Below the pieces are notes generated by a model. That model was not told the DNA's origin. It was given only the letters and a program-made list of their open reading frames with translations, and ran no database searches. From positions 1,116,001 through 1,180,000 of the forward strand of contig NZ_CP024190.1 of assembly GCF_003391395.1 (NCBI RefSeq): 64,000 bases of DNA. Direction: 5' to 3'. Both the position numbers and the translations under genes were made by a program. Below, in pieces: positions 43,774 to 52,641 of the stretch. Position 1 is the stretch's first letter. Every line of letters begins with the position of its first letter. Source of the stretch: Mycobacterium marinum. Lineage in GTDB: Bacteria > Actinomycetota > Actinomycetes > Mycobacteriales > Mycobacteriaceae.

Positions 43774-44198
43774 GCGGACTTCACAAAGCAGTAGGTCAGG
43801 GCGTCCACGCCGGTTGCGGTCCGCTCGTCCTTCACCACGTCATCGACGATGATCCGGCAGCTGATCGAACTGCCATTGCCTTGGGCCAGGATGTTGGGGG
43901 CGGCCGACGGTGCCGTGGTCTGTAAGGTGAGCGACCACGGCAGCGAGGCGCCGTCGATGCGCTGCGGCTTCGCGTCCAGATCCAGGTAGTTGATGTTGGC
44001 GTAGCTACCGGAGCCCGAGATCTCGTACTTCACCACCTTGGGGTCGTACGGTTCGGGGTCGTTGGCGAAGACCTTCGGCGTCACCAAGATGCCATCGGCC
44101 CCAAAGAAGGTCCGGATTCGCTGGACCGTGAAACCGGCGATCGCGACCACAACCAAAATGAGCAGCGGTATCCACGCACGCTTGAGAATGCCAATCAT
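43770..44198 (-). CDS. mmpS5: MmpS5 accessory protein
   Basis: Membrane-anchored partner of MmpL5, 142 residues. One N-terminal TM segment (WIPLLILVVVAIAGF) leads into a beta-rich extracytoplasmic domain with the MmpS core EISGSGSYANINYLDLDAKP and a C-terminal Cys pair. The start is ATG at 44198 with GGGGAAG upstream. It heads the mmpS5-mmpL5 operon and is divergent from mmpR5. Confidence 0.95.
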   Translation of the reverse strand: MIGILKRAWIPLLILVVVAIAGFTVQRIRTFFGADGILVTPKVFANDPEPYDPKVVKYEISGSGSYANINYLDLDAKPQRIDGASLPWSLTLQTTAPSAAPNILAQGNGSSISCRIIVDDVVKDERTATGVDALTYCFVKSA

Positions 44199-44359
44199 CG
44201 TCTTCCCCGAGGAATCTTGCAGATGGGCTTGCCGACCCGAAGCGGTCCGCTTCGATCGCCTTGCCCGGTGGTGAAGCCTGGAGCGCTCATCGGTGGCTTC
44301 CCCTCCTGCGCATGAAGTTGTTGTAGACCTATCGGGCAGTCTAGATGAAATCTACTAAG

Positions 44360-44379
44360 GTTTCAGAGTACAGTGAAAC
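44360..44379. promoter_or_regulatory. MmpR5 operator and mmpR5 -10 region
   Basis: GTTTCA-N8-TGAAAC is a perfect 6-base inverted repeat. TACAGT (44369-44374) lies in its centre and ends seven bases before the mmpR5 GTG. An operator over its own promoter fits the known autoregulation of MmpR5; binding was not tested here. Confidence 0.65.
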
Positions 44380-44381
44380 TT

Positions 44382-44882
44382 GTGAGCGTCAACGAGGGTG
44401 TCGATCGTGCCGGCACCGAGGCTGACATTATGGAATTCGTCGAGCAGATGGGCGGATATTTCGAGTCCAGCGGTCTGACTCGGTTGGCGGGCCGATTGCT
44501 GGGCTGGCTATTGGTGTGTGATCCCGAGCGCCAATCCTCAGAGGAACTGGCGACGGCGTTGGCGGCCAGTAGCGGGGGGATCAGCACCACTGCCCGGATG
44601 CTGATCCAATTCGGGTTCATCGAGCGACTCGCGGTCGCCGGGGATCGGCGCACCTTTTATCGGTTGCGGCCCAACGCCTTCGCGGCAGGCGAGCGTGAGC
44701 GTCTGCGAACCATGGCCGACCTGCAGAACCTGGCGGACACCGGCCTCAAGGCACTGGGTGGTGCCCCGCCGGAGCGAAGCCGACGCCTGCATGAAATGCG
44801 GGACCTGTTGGCGTACATGGAGAAAGTCCTCGCCGGTGCACTGGGGCGTTACGGCCAGTGCGGCGAAGAGGGGGAGGCCTGA
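44382..44882 (+). CDS. mmpR5: MarR-type repressor MmpR5
   Basis: Winged-helix repressor of 166 residues (Rv0678). Residues 40-100 carry the wHTH (SEELATALAASSGGISTTA, then RMLIQFGFIERLAVAGDRRT). It represses mmpS5-mmpL5; loss-of-function mutations in M. tuberculosis raise bedaquiline MIC. The sequence reads as intact here. The start is GTG at 44382; a GTG at 44373 would add only three residues, and the -10 position argues for a leaderless start at 44382. The C-terminus differs from M. tuberculosis. Confidence 0.93.
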   Translation: MSVNEGVDRAGTEADIMEFVEQMGGYFESSGLTRLAGRLLGWLLVCDPERQSSEELATALAASSGGISTTARMLIQFGFIERLAVAGDRRTFYRLRPNAFAAGERERLRTMADLQNLADTGLKALGGAPPERSRRLHEMRDLLAYMEKVLAGALGRYGQCGEEGEA

Positions 44883-44931
44883 GCGCCAACTTCGGCCCTG
44901 CTCGGGCCGCTCGTCGCGCGGTGGGCCCGCG

Positions 44932-45408
44932 TCAGCCCTTCTCGATGTTGTTGCCCGACCCGATGTTGTCGACTTTGGGTTCGCCCGCCTTGTAGGTGAT
45001 CGTGTTGTCGATGCCCAAGACGGTGAGTCGCTGATCGATCTTGTCGAAGGTGATCTTGTTGTTGGTCCCGCCGATGGTCACCGTCGCGCAGGTGCCGGTC
45101 ACGGTCAGGTTGTTCTCCGAGCCGGCGACATTCAACGACTTGCCGTCGGCGCAGTCGAGGGTGGCCGTGGTCCCGATCGATCCGTAGTTGAGCATGTTGC
45201 CGATTTCGATCGACGCGGTCGTAGTCGGGCCGCCGGAGGTGGTCGGCGCCGCGGTTGGGCCGCTCGTCGGCGTGGCTGACCCGGAGGTGCTGGAGGGCCC
45301 GGGGGGACTGGCGGTCTCACTGCAGCCGGCCAGCCCGAGAACTGTTGGGACGGCGATCGCCGTCAGCGCGATCGCAGCCAGTCGGGGCATCGGTAGGTGG
45401 GCGCGCAT
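44932..45408 (-). CDS. DUF3060 lipoprotein (Rv0679c orthologue)
   Basis: Exported lipoprotein of 158 residues. The signal peptide ends in LAGC. A Ser/Thr/Gly/Pro-rich linker (about 28-65) is followed by a beta-helix-like DUF3060 domain with repeated sNNLTVTG, GGTNNKITF and IDNTITYK units. In M. tuberculosis Rv0679c is a surface antigen that associates with lipoarabinomannan. The start is ATG at 45408 with GAGGAG upstream. The adjacent gene is a second DUF3060 protein. Confidence 0.85.
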   Translation of the reverse strand: MRAHLPMPRLAAIALTAIAVPTVLGLAGCSETASPPGPSSTSGSATPTSGPTAAPTTSGGPTTTASIEIGNMLNYGSIGTTATLDCADGKSLNVAGSENNLTVTGTCATVTIGGTNNKITFDKIDQRLTVLGIDNTITYKAGEPKVDNIGSGNNIEKG

Positions 45409-45457
45409 GGGCTCCTCAATTCCTAGGCGGGGGAGGGGACGATTACTTGGTGTGGCC

Positions 45458-45835
45458 TCAGGGGCCTACTCGCTGAAGCCGGTTTACCATGCCCAGCTCA
45501 CGGCCACGATCCCAGATGAACGGATCGCCGTTGTGGAAGAACACCGTTTCGTCCCAGCCGTAGGCGGTGATGTCGTTGACCACGGTGTCGGCCACGATCG
45601 TGTTGGACGAACCCATAACCGTGACCGCCCAACAGGTTCCCTTCGCGGTGATGATGTTCCCCGTGCCGTTGACGAACAACGTGGAGTCGTTGCAGTCCAG
45701 CGTGCGCACGATGCCTTCCCCCGTGACATGGGTGTCACCGTTTTTGGCATTCGCGACCGGCGGCGGGGCAGTTGACAGGACAGCCACGGCGAGCGCGCTG
45801 GTCGCCAGCGATCCGGCGGCGGTTGTCCATTTCAC
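45458..45835 (-). CDS. DUF3060 secreted protein (Rv0680c orthologue)
   Basis: Protein of 125 residues with an N-terminal hydrophobic signal segment (TTAAGSLATSALAVAVL) and a short DUF3060 beta-repeat domain: GIVRTLDCNDSTLFVNG, ITAKGTCWAVTV, SSNTIVADTV. No lipobox, so it may be secreted or signal-anchored. GTG at 45835 is chosen because GAAGGGGG is upstream; a longer start at 45910 adds Arg-rich residues without homology. Function unknown. Confidence 0.75.
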   Translation of the reverse strand: MKWTTAAGSLATSALAVAVLSTAPPPVANAKNGDTHVTGEGIVRTLDCNDSTLFVNGTGNIITAKGTCWAVTVMGSSNTIVADTVVNDITAYGWDETVFFHNGDPFIWDRGRELGMVNRLQRVGP

Positions 45836-46022
45836 TGCGGGCCCCCTTCGTCGGGCGCGTCTTCGCACTTGATTGAGCCGTGTACTCAGCCTAGGTGTAC
45901 CGGCCGGCACGGCGACAGCCCTTCAACGGATTTTGCACCGGCTTCAATCGGTGCGGCCTCGGCTTTGCCCGGGCGACCTCCGACACCGCCTCATCGGGCC
46001 GGTCGTTGTGGGTCCGGTCAAC

Positions 46023-46047
46023 TAGAGTCATTAGTTCAACTGCAGTT
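46023..46047. promoter_or_regulatory. Possible promoter/operator of the 46.1 kb TetR gene
   Basis: TAGAGT (46023-46028) could be a -10 box, followed by the palindrome AACTGCAGTT (46038-46047), 50 bases before the start codon. Autoregulation is a guess from this arrangement. Confidence 0.3.
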
Positions 46048-46097
46048 CGCCGCGCAGCGGCGGCGACCAGCTCCAGTGCAATTGAAGGGCGATAGTC

Positions 46098-46745
46098 ATG
46101 GCAGCTTCGGCGGAAGGGCCGTCTGCGGCTGGGCGCCCGCGGGCCGCGAAATCTACGTCGCGCCCCGCCAAGCTGAGCCGCGATGCCATTGTCGACGGTG
46201 CCCTGACCTTCCTGGATCGAGAGGGCTGGGATTCGCTGACCATCAATGCGCTCGCGACTCAGCTGGGGACCAAGGGGCCATCGCTGTACAACCACGTGGT
46301 CAGCCTCGAGGACCTGCGTGGTGCGGTGCGGGTCCGGGTGATCGACGACATCATCATGATGCTGAACAGGGTCGGCGAGGGGCGTTCGCGCGATGACGCG
46401 GTGCTGGTCATGGCCGGTGCATATCGCAGCTATGCCCACCACCACCCCGGTCGGTACTCGGCATTCACCCGGATGCCTCCGGGCGGCGAAGACCCTGAGT
46501 ACGCCGCCGCGACCAGGGCCGCCGCCGCGCCGGTGATCGCCGTGTTGTCCTCATATGGCCTCGAAGGCGAACAGGCTTTCCACGCTGCGCTGGAGTTCTG
46601 GTCGGCACTGCACGGGTTCGTGCTGCTCGAAATGACCGGTTTGATGGAAGAGATCGACACCGACGCGGTCTTCTCCGACATGGTGCTGCGCCTGGCGGCG
46701 GGGATGGAAAAGCGCATCTCGCATACCGGCGCGGAGTCGCTCTGA
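46098..46745 (+). CDS. TetR-family regulator (Rv0681 orthologue)
   Basis: Repressor of 215 residues. The HTH is clear (LSRDAIVDGALTFLDREGWD, then INALATQLGTKGPSLYNHV), followed by a helical ligand-binding domain of the TetR_C type. Ligand and targets unknown. The start is ATG at 46098 with GAAGGG upstream; the M. tuberculosis annotation is about 19 residues shorter. It is upstream of, but not part of, the rpsL operon, which has its own promoter. Confidence 0.82.
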   Translation: MAASAEGPSAAGRPRAAKSTSRPAKLSRDAIVDGALTFLDREGWDSLTINALATQLGTKGPSLYNHVVSLEDLRGAVRVRVIDDIIMMLNRVGEGRSRDDAVLVMAGAYRSYAHHHPGRYSAFTRMPPGGEDPEYAAATRAAAAPVIAVLSSYGLEGEQAFHAALEFWSALHGFVLLEMTGLMEEIDTDAVFSDMVLRLAAGMEKRISHTGAESL

Positions 46746-46856
46746 CGTCGCCCGATGATCTTGGGTGCCGGCCCGCGGCTCGACTGTCTCGCGGGTGGGG
46801 TGGGGCCGGGTCGAGGGCGCTTGATTGGCTGTTCTATGGTCAGTTCAGCCGCCGCT

Positions 46857-46886
46857 TTGACCTGCCTAACCGCAGGCGGGTATTGT
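46857..46886 (+). promoter_or_regulatory. Promoter of rpsL-rpsG-fusA
   Basis: A -35 box TTGACC (46857-46862), an 18-base spacer and a -10 box TATTGT (46881-46886). The leader to rpsL is about 228 nt and has no convincing gene. The surrounding 375-base gap shows nothing else I can support. Confidence 0.65.
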
Positions 46887-47120
46887 GGTTGCTCGTGCCT
46901 GGCGGCCTACAGCGCCTGACGTGAGGGCGTGGATGCCGGGCCAATTCGCATGTCCATGTTTTTGGCGGCCAAGCGGATTGAGTTCGGGGCCATCGTATGC
47001 GACACACCCGGCCGCGGGGTGCAGCTGCGGGGCATAACTGCAGTACAGGAACTTCAAAATAGCGCGGGCAGTGTTACGGGGCCCGCAGCAAACGTGAACA
47101 GCGAGAAAGAAAGCCGGTAG

Positions 47121-47495
47121 ATGCCAACCATTCAGCAGCTGGTCCGCAAGGGTCGTCGGGACAAGATCGGCAAGGTCAAGACCGCGGCTCTGAAGGGCAG
47201 CCCGCAGCGCCGTGGCGTATGCACTCGCGTGTACACCACCACCCCGAAGAAGCCGAACTCGGCGCTTCGGAAGGTTGCCCGTGTGAAGCTGACGAGTCAG
47301 GTTGAGGTCACGGCCTACATCCCGGGCGAGGGCCACAACCTGCAGGAGCACTCGATGGTGCTCGTTCGTGGTGGCCGGGTGAAGGACCTTCCCGGTGTGC
47401 GTTACAAGATCATCCGCGGTTCGCTGGACACCCAGGGAGTCAAGAACCGCAAGCAGGCTCGCAGTCGCTACGGCGCCAAGAAGGAGAAGAGCTAA
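47121..47495 (+). CDS. rpsL: 30S ribosomal protein S12
   Basis: Decoding-site protein of 124 residues. Lys43 (TPKKPNS) and Lys88 ([10 protein letters not shown]), the usual streptomycin-resistance positions, are both wild type. ATG at 47121 has the SD GAGAAAG about 12 bases upstream. It heads the str operon; rpsG starts on its stop (TAATG). Confidence 0.97.
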
Positions 47496-47965
47496 TGCCG
47501 CGCAAAGGGCCCGCGCCCAAGCGTCCGCTGGTCAACGACCCCGTCTACGGGTCCCAGCTGGTCACGCAACTGGTGAACAAAGTCCTGTTGCAGGGGAAGA
47601 AATCGCTCGCTGAGCGCATTGTTTATGGTGCGCTCGAGCAGGCGCGCGACAAGACCGGCACCGATCCGGTCATCACCCTCAAGCGGGCTCTCGACAACGT
47701 CAAGCCCGCGCTGGAAGTTCGTAGCCGCCGCGTCGGTGGTGCGACCTACCAGGTGCCCGTCGAGGTGCGGCCGGACCGGTCGACCACGCTGGCGCTGCGC
47801 TGGCTGGTCGGCTACTCGCGGCAACGCCGGGAGAAGACCATGATCGAGCGCCTGGCGAACGAGATCCTGGATGCCAGCAATGGCCTGGGTGCCTCCGTCA
47901 AGCGGCGTGAGGACACGCACAAGATGGCCGAGGCGAACCGCGCCTTTGCGCACTACCGCTGGTAA
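47495..47965 (+). CDS. rpsG: 30S ribosomal protein S7
   Basis: Head-assembly protein of the small subunit, 156 residues. Family blocks [18 protein letters not shown] and [16 protein letters not shown] are present. The ATG at 47495 overlaps the rpsL stop by one base. fusA follows after 80 bases. Confidence 0.97.
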
Positions 47966-48045
47966 GAGTCCTGGGGCGAGCTGTCGGAGCAAACCCGGCG
48001 GCAACTGATAGCTAACTAAGCAACCGAAAGAGTGGGAAGACTTCT

Positions 48046-50151
48046 GTGGCACAGAAGGACGTGCTGACCGACCTGACCAAGGTCCGCAACATCGGCATCA
48101 TGGCGCACATCGACGCTGGCAAGACCACGACGACCGAGCGCATCCTCTACTACACCGGTATCAGCTACAAGATCGGTGAGGTGCACGACGGCGCCGCCAC
48201 CATGGACTGGATGGAACAGGAGCAGGAACGCGGGATCACCATCACCTCCGCGGCCACCACCTGTTTCTGGAACGACAACCAGATCAACATCATCGACACC
48301 CCGGGCCACGTCGACTTCACCGTTGAGGTGGAGCGCAGCCTGCGTGTGCTCGATGGTGCCGTGGCCGTGTTCGACGGCAAGGAAGGTGTCGAGCCGCAGT
48401 CAGAGCAGGTGTGGCGCCAGGCCGACAAGTACGACGTCCCGCGCATCTGCTTCGTCAACAAGATGGACAAGATCGGCGCCGACTTCTACTTCTCCGTGCG
48501 CACCATGGAGGAGCGGCTGGGCGCCAACGTCATCCCGATCCAGCTGCCGGTCGGTTCCGAGGGCGACTTCGAAGGCGTCGTGGACCTGGTCGAGATGAAG
48601 GCCAAGGTGTGGAGCGCCGACGCCAAGCTCGGCGAGAAGTACGACGTCGTGGACATCCCCGCGGACTTGCAGGAGAAGGCCGACGAGTACCGCACCAAGC
48701 TGCTGGAGGCCGTCGCCGAAACCGACGAAGCGCTGCTGGAGAAGTACCTCGGTGGCGAAGAGCTCACCGAAGCCGAGATCAAGGGCGCGATCCGCAAGCT
48801 GACCATCACCTCGGAGGCCTATCCGGTGTTGTGTGGCAGCGCGTTCAAGAACAAGGGTGTGCAGCCTATGCTGGACGCCGTCATCGACTACCTGCCCTCC
48901 CCGCTGGACGTGCCGGCCGCGATCGGCCACGTGCCGGGCAAAGAGGACGAGGAGGTCGTGCGCAAGCCCTCGACCGACGAGCCATTCTCGGCGCTGGCAT
49001 TCAAGGTCGCCACGCACCCCTTCTTCGGCAAGCTCACCTACGTCCGGGTGTACTCGGGCAAGGTTGACTCTGGCAGCCAGGTCATCAACTCCACCAAGGG
49101 CAAGAAGGAACGTCTGGGCAAGCTCTTCCAGATGCACTCCAACAAGGAGAACCCGGTGGAGACCGCGTCGGCGGGTCACATCTACGCGGTGATCGGCCTC
49201 AAAGACACCACCACCGGTGACACGCTGAGCGATCCGAACAACCAGATCGTGCTCGAGTCGATGACCTTCCCCGATCCCGTTATCGAGGTCGCCATCGAGC
49301 CCAAGACCAAGAGCGACCAGGAGAAGCTGAGCCTGTCGATCCAGAAGCTCGCCGAGGAGGACCCCACCTTCAAGGTGCACCTGGATCAAGAGACCGGCCA
49401 AACCGTCATCGGCGGTATGGGCGAGTTGCACCTGGATATCCTGGTGGACCGCATGCGCCGGGAATTCAAGGTCGAGGCCAACGTCGGCAAGCCGCAGGTC
49501 GCCTACAAGGAGACCATCAAGCGGCTGGTGGAAAAGGTCGAGTTCACCCACAAGAAGCAGACGGGTGGCTCCGGTCAGTTCGCCAAGGTGCTGATCAGCA
49601 TCGAGCCGTTCACCGGCGAAGACGGTGCAACTTACGAATTCGAGAGCAAGGTCACCGGTGGTCGTATCCCGCGGGAGTACATTCCGTCGGTCGACGCCGG
49701 TGCGCAGGATGCGATGCAGTACGGCGTCCTGGCCGGTTACCCGCTGGTGAACCTGAAGGTCACCCTGCTTGACGGTGCCTTCCACGAGGTCGACTCCTCG
49801 GAAATGGCATTCAAGATCGCTGGTTCACAGGTGCTCAAGAAGGCCGCGGCAGCGGCGCACCCGGTGATCCTGGAACCGATCATGGCCGTCGAGGTCACCA
49901 CGCCCGAGGACTACATGGGCGATGTGATCGGCGACCTGAACTCCCGCCGTGGTCAGATTCAGGCCATGGAGGAGCGGAGTGGTGCTCGCGTCGTCAAGGC
50001 GCACGTGCCGCTGTCGGAGATGTTCGGCTATGTCGGCGACCTGCGGTCCAAGACTCAAGGCCGGGCGAACTACTCCATGGTGTTCGACTCGTACGCCGAA
50101 GTTCCGGCGAACGTTTCGAAGGAGATCATCGCGAAGGCGACGGGCGAGTGA
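48046..50151 (+). CDS. fusA: Elongation factor G
   Basis: Translocase GTPase of 701 residues. G1 AHIDAGKTT, G3 DTPGHVDF and G4 NKMDKIGAD are intact, followed by domains II-V ending in RANYSMVFDSYAEVP. The start is GTG at 48046 with a GTGGGAAGA ribosome site. tuf follows after 186 bases. Confidence 0.98.
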   Translation: MAQKDVLTDLTKVRNIGIMAHIDAGKTTTTERILYYTGISYKIGEVHDGAATMDWMEQEQERGITITSAATTCFWNDNQINIIDTPGHVDFTVEVERSLRVLDGAVAVFDGKEGVEPQSEQVWRQADKYDVPRICFVNKMDKIGADFYFSVRTMEERLGANVIPIQLPVGSEGDFEGVVDLVEMKAKVWSADAKLGEKYDVVDIPADLQEKADEYRTKLLEAVAETDEALLEKYLGGEELTEAEIKGAIRKLTITSEAYPVLCGSAFKNKGVQPMLDAVIDYLPSPLDVPAAIGHVPGKEDEEVVRKPSTDEPFSALAFKVATHPFFGKLTYVRVYSGKVDSGSQVINSTKGKKERLGKLFQMHSNKENPVETASAGHIYAVIGLKDTTTGDTLSDPNNQIVLESMTFPDPVIEVAIEPKTKSDQEKLSLSIQKLAEEDPTFKVHLDQETGQTVIGGMGELHLDILVDRMRREFKVEANVGKPQVAYKETIKRLVEKVEFTHKKQTGGSGQFAKVLISIEPFTGEDGATYEFESKVTGGRIPREYIPSVDAGAQDAMQYGVLAGYPLVNLKVTLLDGAFHEVDSSEMAFKIAGSQVLKKAAAAAHPVILEPIMAVEVTTPEDYMGDVIGDLNSRRGQIQAMEERSGARVVKAHVPLSEMFGYVGDLRSKTQGRANYSMVFDSYAEVPANVSKEIIAKATGE

Positions 50152-50245
50152 GCCACGAGCACGGAGCCCAGCAGTAGGTAAAGGCCGGCAAGTCGGGAGC
50201 CTGACGGTATGAGTTGGGAACCCGAGCAAGGCACCAGGGTGGCAG

Positions 50246-50269
50246 GGAGTAACCTGACTCGGTTACTCC
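50246..50269 (+). terminator. Hairpin in the fusA-tuf gap
   Basis: GGAGTAACC and GGTTACTCC with a 6-base loop (9-bp stem), then a T6 run about 35 bases later. It could be an intrinsic or partial terminator, or a processing site, between fusA and tuf. Confidence 0.35.
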
Positions 50270-50337
50270 GCGGCATAAGTGAAAACATCAACAACACACT
50301 GCTTTTTTAAGCACCAACAGTCCAGGAGGACACAGAA

Positions 50338-51528
50338 GTGGCGAAGGCGAAGTTCCAGCGGACCAAGCCCCACGTCAACATCGGGACCATCGGTCACGTT
50401 GACCACGGCAAGACCACGCTGACCGCGGCTATCACCAAGGTGTTGCACGACAAGTACCCGGAGCTGAACGAGTCGCGCGCGTTCGATCAGATCGACAACG
50501 CGCCCGAAGAGCGTCAGCGTGGTATCACCATCAACATCTCCCACGTGGAGTACCAGACAGAGAAGCGGCACTACGCCCACGTCGATGCTCCGGGTCACGC
50601 CGACTACATCAAGAACATGATCACCGGTGCGGCTCAGATGGACGGCGCGATTCTGGTGGTTGCGGCCACCGACGGTCCGATGCCGCAGACCCGCGAGCAC
50701 GTGCTGCTCGCTCGCCAGGTGGGTGTGCCCTACATCCTGGTCGCGCTCAACAAGTCTGACGCGGTCGACGATGAAGAGCTGCTCGAGCTGGTCGAGATGG
50801 AGGTCCGCGAGTTGCTGGCCGCGCAGGAGTTCGACGAGGACGCACCGGTGGTGCGGGTATCGGCGCTCAAGGCGCTCGAGGGCGACCCGAAGTGGGTCGA
50901 GTCCGTCGAGCAGCTGATGGACGCGGTGGACGAGTCGATCCCGGACCCGGTCCGCGAGACCGACCGCCCGTTCCTGATGCCCGTCGAGGACGTCTTCACC
51001 ATCACCGGCCGCGGCACCGTGGTTACCGGTCGTGTGGAGCGCGGCATCATCAACGTGAACGAGGAAGTCGAGATCGTCGGCATCCGTCCGACCAGCACCA
51101 AGACCACGGTCACCGGTGTGGAGATGTTCCGCAAGCTGCTGGACCAGGGCCAGGCCGGTGACAACGTCGGTCTGCTGCTGCGTGGTATCAAGCGTGAGGA
51201 CGTCGAGCGCGGTCAGGTGGTCGTCAAGCCCGGCACCACCACCCCGCACACCGAGTTCGAGGGCCAGGTCTACATCCTGTCCAAGGACGAGGGCGGTCGG
51301 CACACGCCGTTCTTCAACAACTACCGTCCGCAGTTCTACTTCCGCACCACCGACGTGACCGGTGTGGTGACGCTGCCGGAGGGCACCGAAATGGTGATGC
51401 CCGGTGACAACACCAACATCTCGGTGAAGCTGATCCAGCCCGTCGCCATGGACGACGGTCTGCGCTTCGCGATCCGTGAAGGTGGCCGCACCGTCGGCGC
51501 CGGCCGGGTCGTCAAGATCATCAAGTAG
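50338..51528 (+). CDS. tuf: Elongation factor Tu
   Basis: GTPase of 396 residues that delivers aminoacyl-tRNA. G1 GHVDHGKTT, G3 VDAPGHADYIKN (the mycobacterial Ala form), and G4 NKSDAVDD are present, with domains II and III complete (ends VVKIIK). The start is GTG at 50338, with GGAGGA upstream. A very strong terminator follows. Confidence 0.98.
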   Translation: MAKAKFQRTKPHVNIGTIGHVDHGKTTLTAAITKVLHDKYPELNESRAFDQIDNAPEERQRGITINISHVEYQTEKRHYAHVDAPGHADYIKNMITGAAQMDGAILVVAATDGPMPQTREHVLLARQVGVPYILVALNKSDAVDDEELLELVEMEVRELLAAQEFDEDAPVVRVSALKALEGDPKWVESVEQLMDAVDESIPDPVRETDRPFLMPVEDVFTITGRGTVVTGRVERGIINVNEEVEIVGIRPTSTKTTVTGVEMFRKLLDQGQAGDNVGLLLRGIKREDVERGQVVVKPGTTTPHTEFEGQVYILSKDEGGRHTPFFNNYRPQFYFRTTDVTGVVTLPEGTEMVMPGDNTNISVKLIQPVAMDDGLRFAIREGGRTVGAGRVVKIIK

Positions 51529-51552
51529 ATCCAACCGGATCCAGCACCAGTC

Positions 51553-51598
51553 AACACCAGGCCCGGATAGCCGAGATCGGCTATCCGGGCCTGGTGTT
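51553..51598 (+). terminator. Terminator after tuf
   Basis: Two 22-base perfectly complementary arms (51553-51574 and 51577-51598; core CACCAGGCCCGGATAGCC) with a minimal loop, followed by TGTCTG. The stem is far longer than needed for one-way termination. Confidence 0.85.
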
Positions 51599-51698
51599 TG
51601 TCTGCCCGCCGCCGAATTGCCTGCACCAGAACCGGTCTTCGCCCAGTTCAAAGGGCGCTAATCTGGCATCAATTTCCCGGCGACCCGAGGAGAACAAG

Positions 51699-52508
51699 AT
51701 GCTGGCGCGCTACCTGAAGATGCAGTTGCTGGTGCTGCTTTGCGGCGGTCTGGTCGGGCCGATTTTCCTGATCGTCTACTTTGCCCTCGGCGTGGGCAGC
51801 CTGTTGTCGTGGATGTTGTATGTGGGCCTGCTCATCACCGTGGCCGATGTGTTGATTGCGCTGGCGCTGACCAATTTCGGCGCGAAATCGGCTGCCAAGT
51901 CCGCTGAGCTCGAGCAGAGCGGAGTGTTGGCGCTGGCCCAGATCACCGGCCTGACCGAGACCGGCACCCGGATCAACGACCGCCCCCTGGTGAAGGTCCA
52001 CCTGCATATCTCGGGTCCTGGGATCGCGGCGTTCGACAGCGAAGACCGGGTCATTGCCAGCGTGACCCGCCTCGGCAACCTCACCGCGCGCAAACTCGTC
52101 GTGCTGGTCAACCCCGCCACCCGGGAATACCTGATCGACTGGGAGCGCAGTGCGCTGGTCAACGGCCTGGTCCCGGCACAGTTCACCGTCGCAGAAGACA
52201 ACAGGACATACGACCTCAGCGGACAGGCCGGTCCGTTGATGGAGATTCTGCAGATCCTCAAGGCCAACGGGATTCCGCTGAACCGGATGGTGGACATCCG
52301 ATCGAATCCGGTCCTGCGCCAACAGATCCAAGCGGTGGTACGCCGTGCGGCCCAGCAGCAGATGCCCGCGGGTGCGGCCCAGCCGAGTGCGGCCCCACAA
52401 GCCTCCATCGCCGAGCGCCTCCAAGAGCTGGAATCGCTGCATGCCAGTGGGGCGCTGAACGCGCAGGAGTACGCCAGCAGGCGTGCCCAGATCATCTCCG
52501 AGATCTGA
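51699..52508 (+). CDS. Membrane protein with C-terminal SHOCT domain (Rv0686 orthologue)
   Basis: Protein of 269 residues. Two TM segments lie near residues 8-30 and 38-60 (LLVLLCGGLVGPIFLIVYF and WMLYVGLLITVADVLIALAL). A soluble domain of unknown fold follows (VLALAQITGLTETGTRIN, TRKLVVLVNPATREYLIDW), then a low-complexity Gln/Ala/Pro stretch and a SHOCT helix pair (AERLQELESLHASGALNAQE). SHOCT motifs often cap membrane or peripheral proteins; function unknown. The start is ATG at 51699 with GAGGAGA upstream, about 100 bases after the tuf terminator. Confidence 0.75.
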   Translation: MLARYLKMQLLVLLCGGLVGPIFLIVYFALGVGSLLSWMLYVGLLITVADVLIALALTNFGAKSAAKSAELEQSGVLALAQITGLTETGTRINDRPLVKVHLHISGPGIAAFDSEDRVIASVTRLGNLTARKLVVLVNPATREYLIDWERSALVNGLVPAQFTVAEDNRTYDLSGQAGPLMEILQILKANGIPLNRMVDIRSNPVLRQQIQAVVRRAAQQQMPAGAAQPSAAPQASIAERLQELESLHASGALNAQEYASRRAQIISEI

Positions 52509-52641
52509 GCCGAATCCTGGCGCCCCGCCAGGCGGGTCGGGCCGGTGGCGTGCCGGGCGCCACGACATGCCAACGCCGGCGGGCGCGTTAGAACACGTTT
52601 CAGTTTCGCTGCTAGCCTGACACTCGGCGAGAGGGGTGTAC

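Noticed and set aside
46929..47120. 63-codon frame in the rpsL leader
   Set aside because: Lies inside the predicted untranslated leader, without SD or family; I treat it as leader sequence.
47121..47495. Possible streptomycin-resistance mutation in rpsL
   Set aside because: Lys43 and Lys88 are both wild type.
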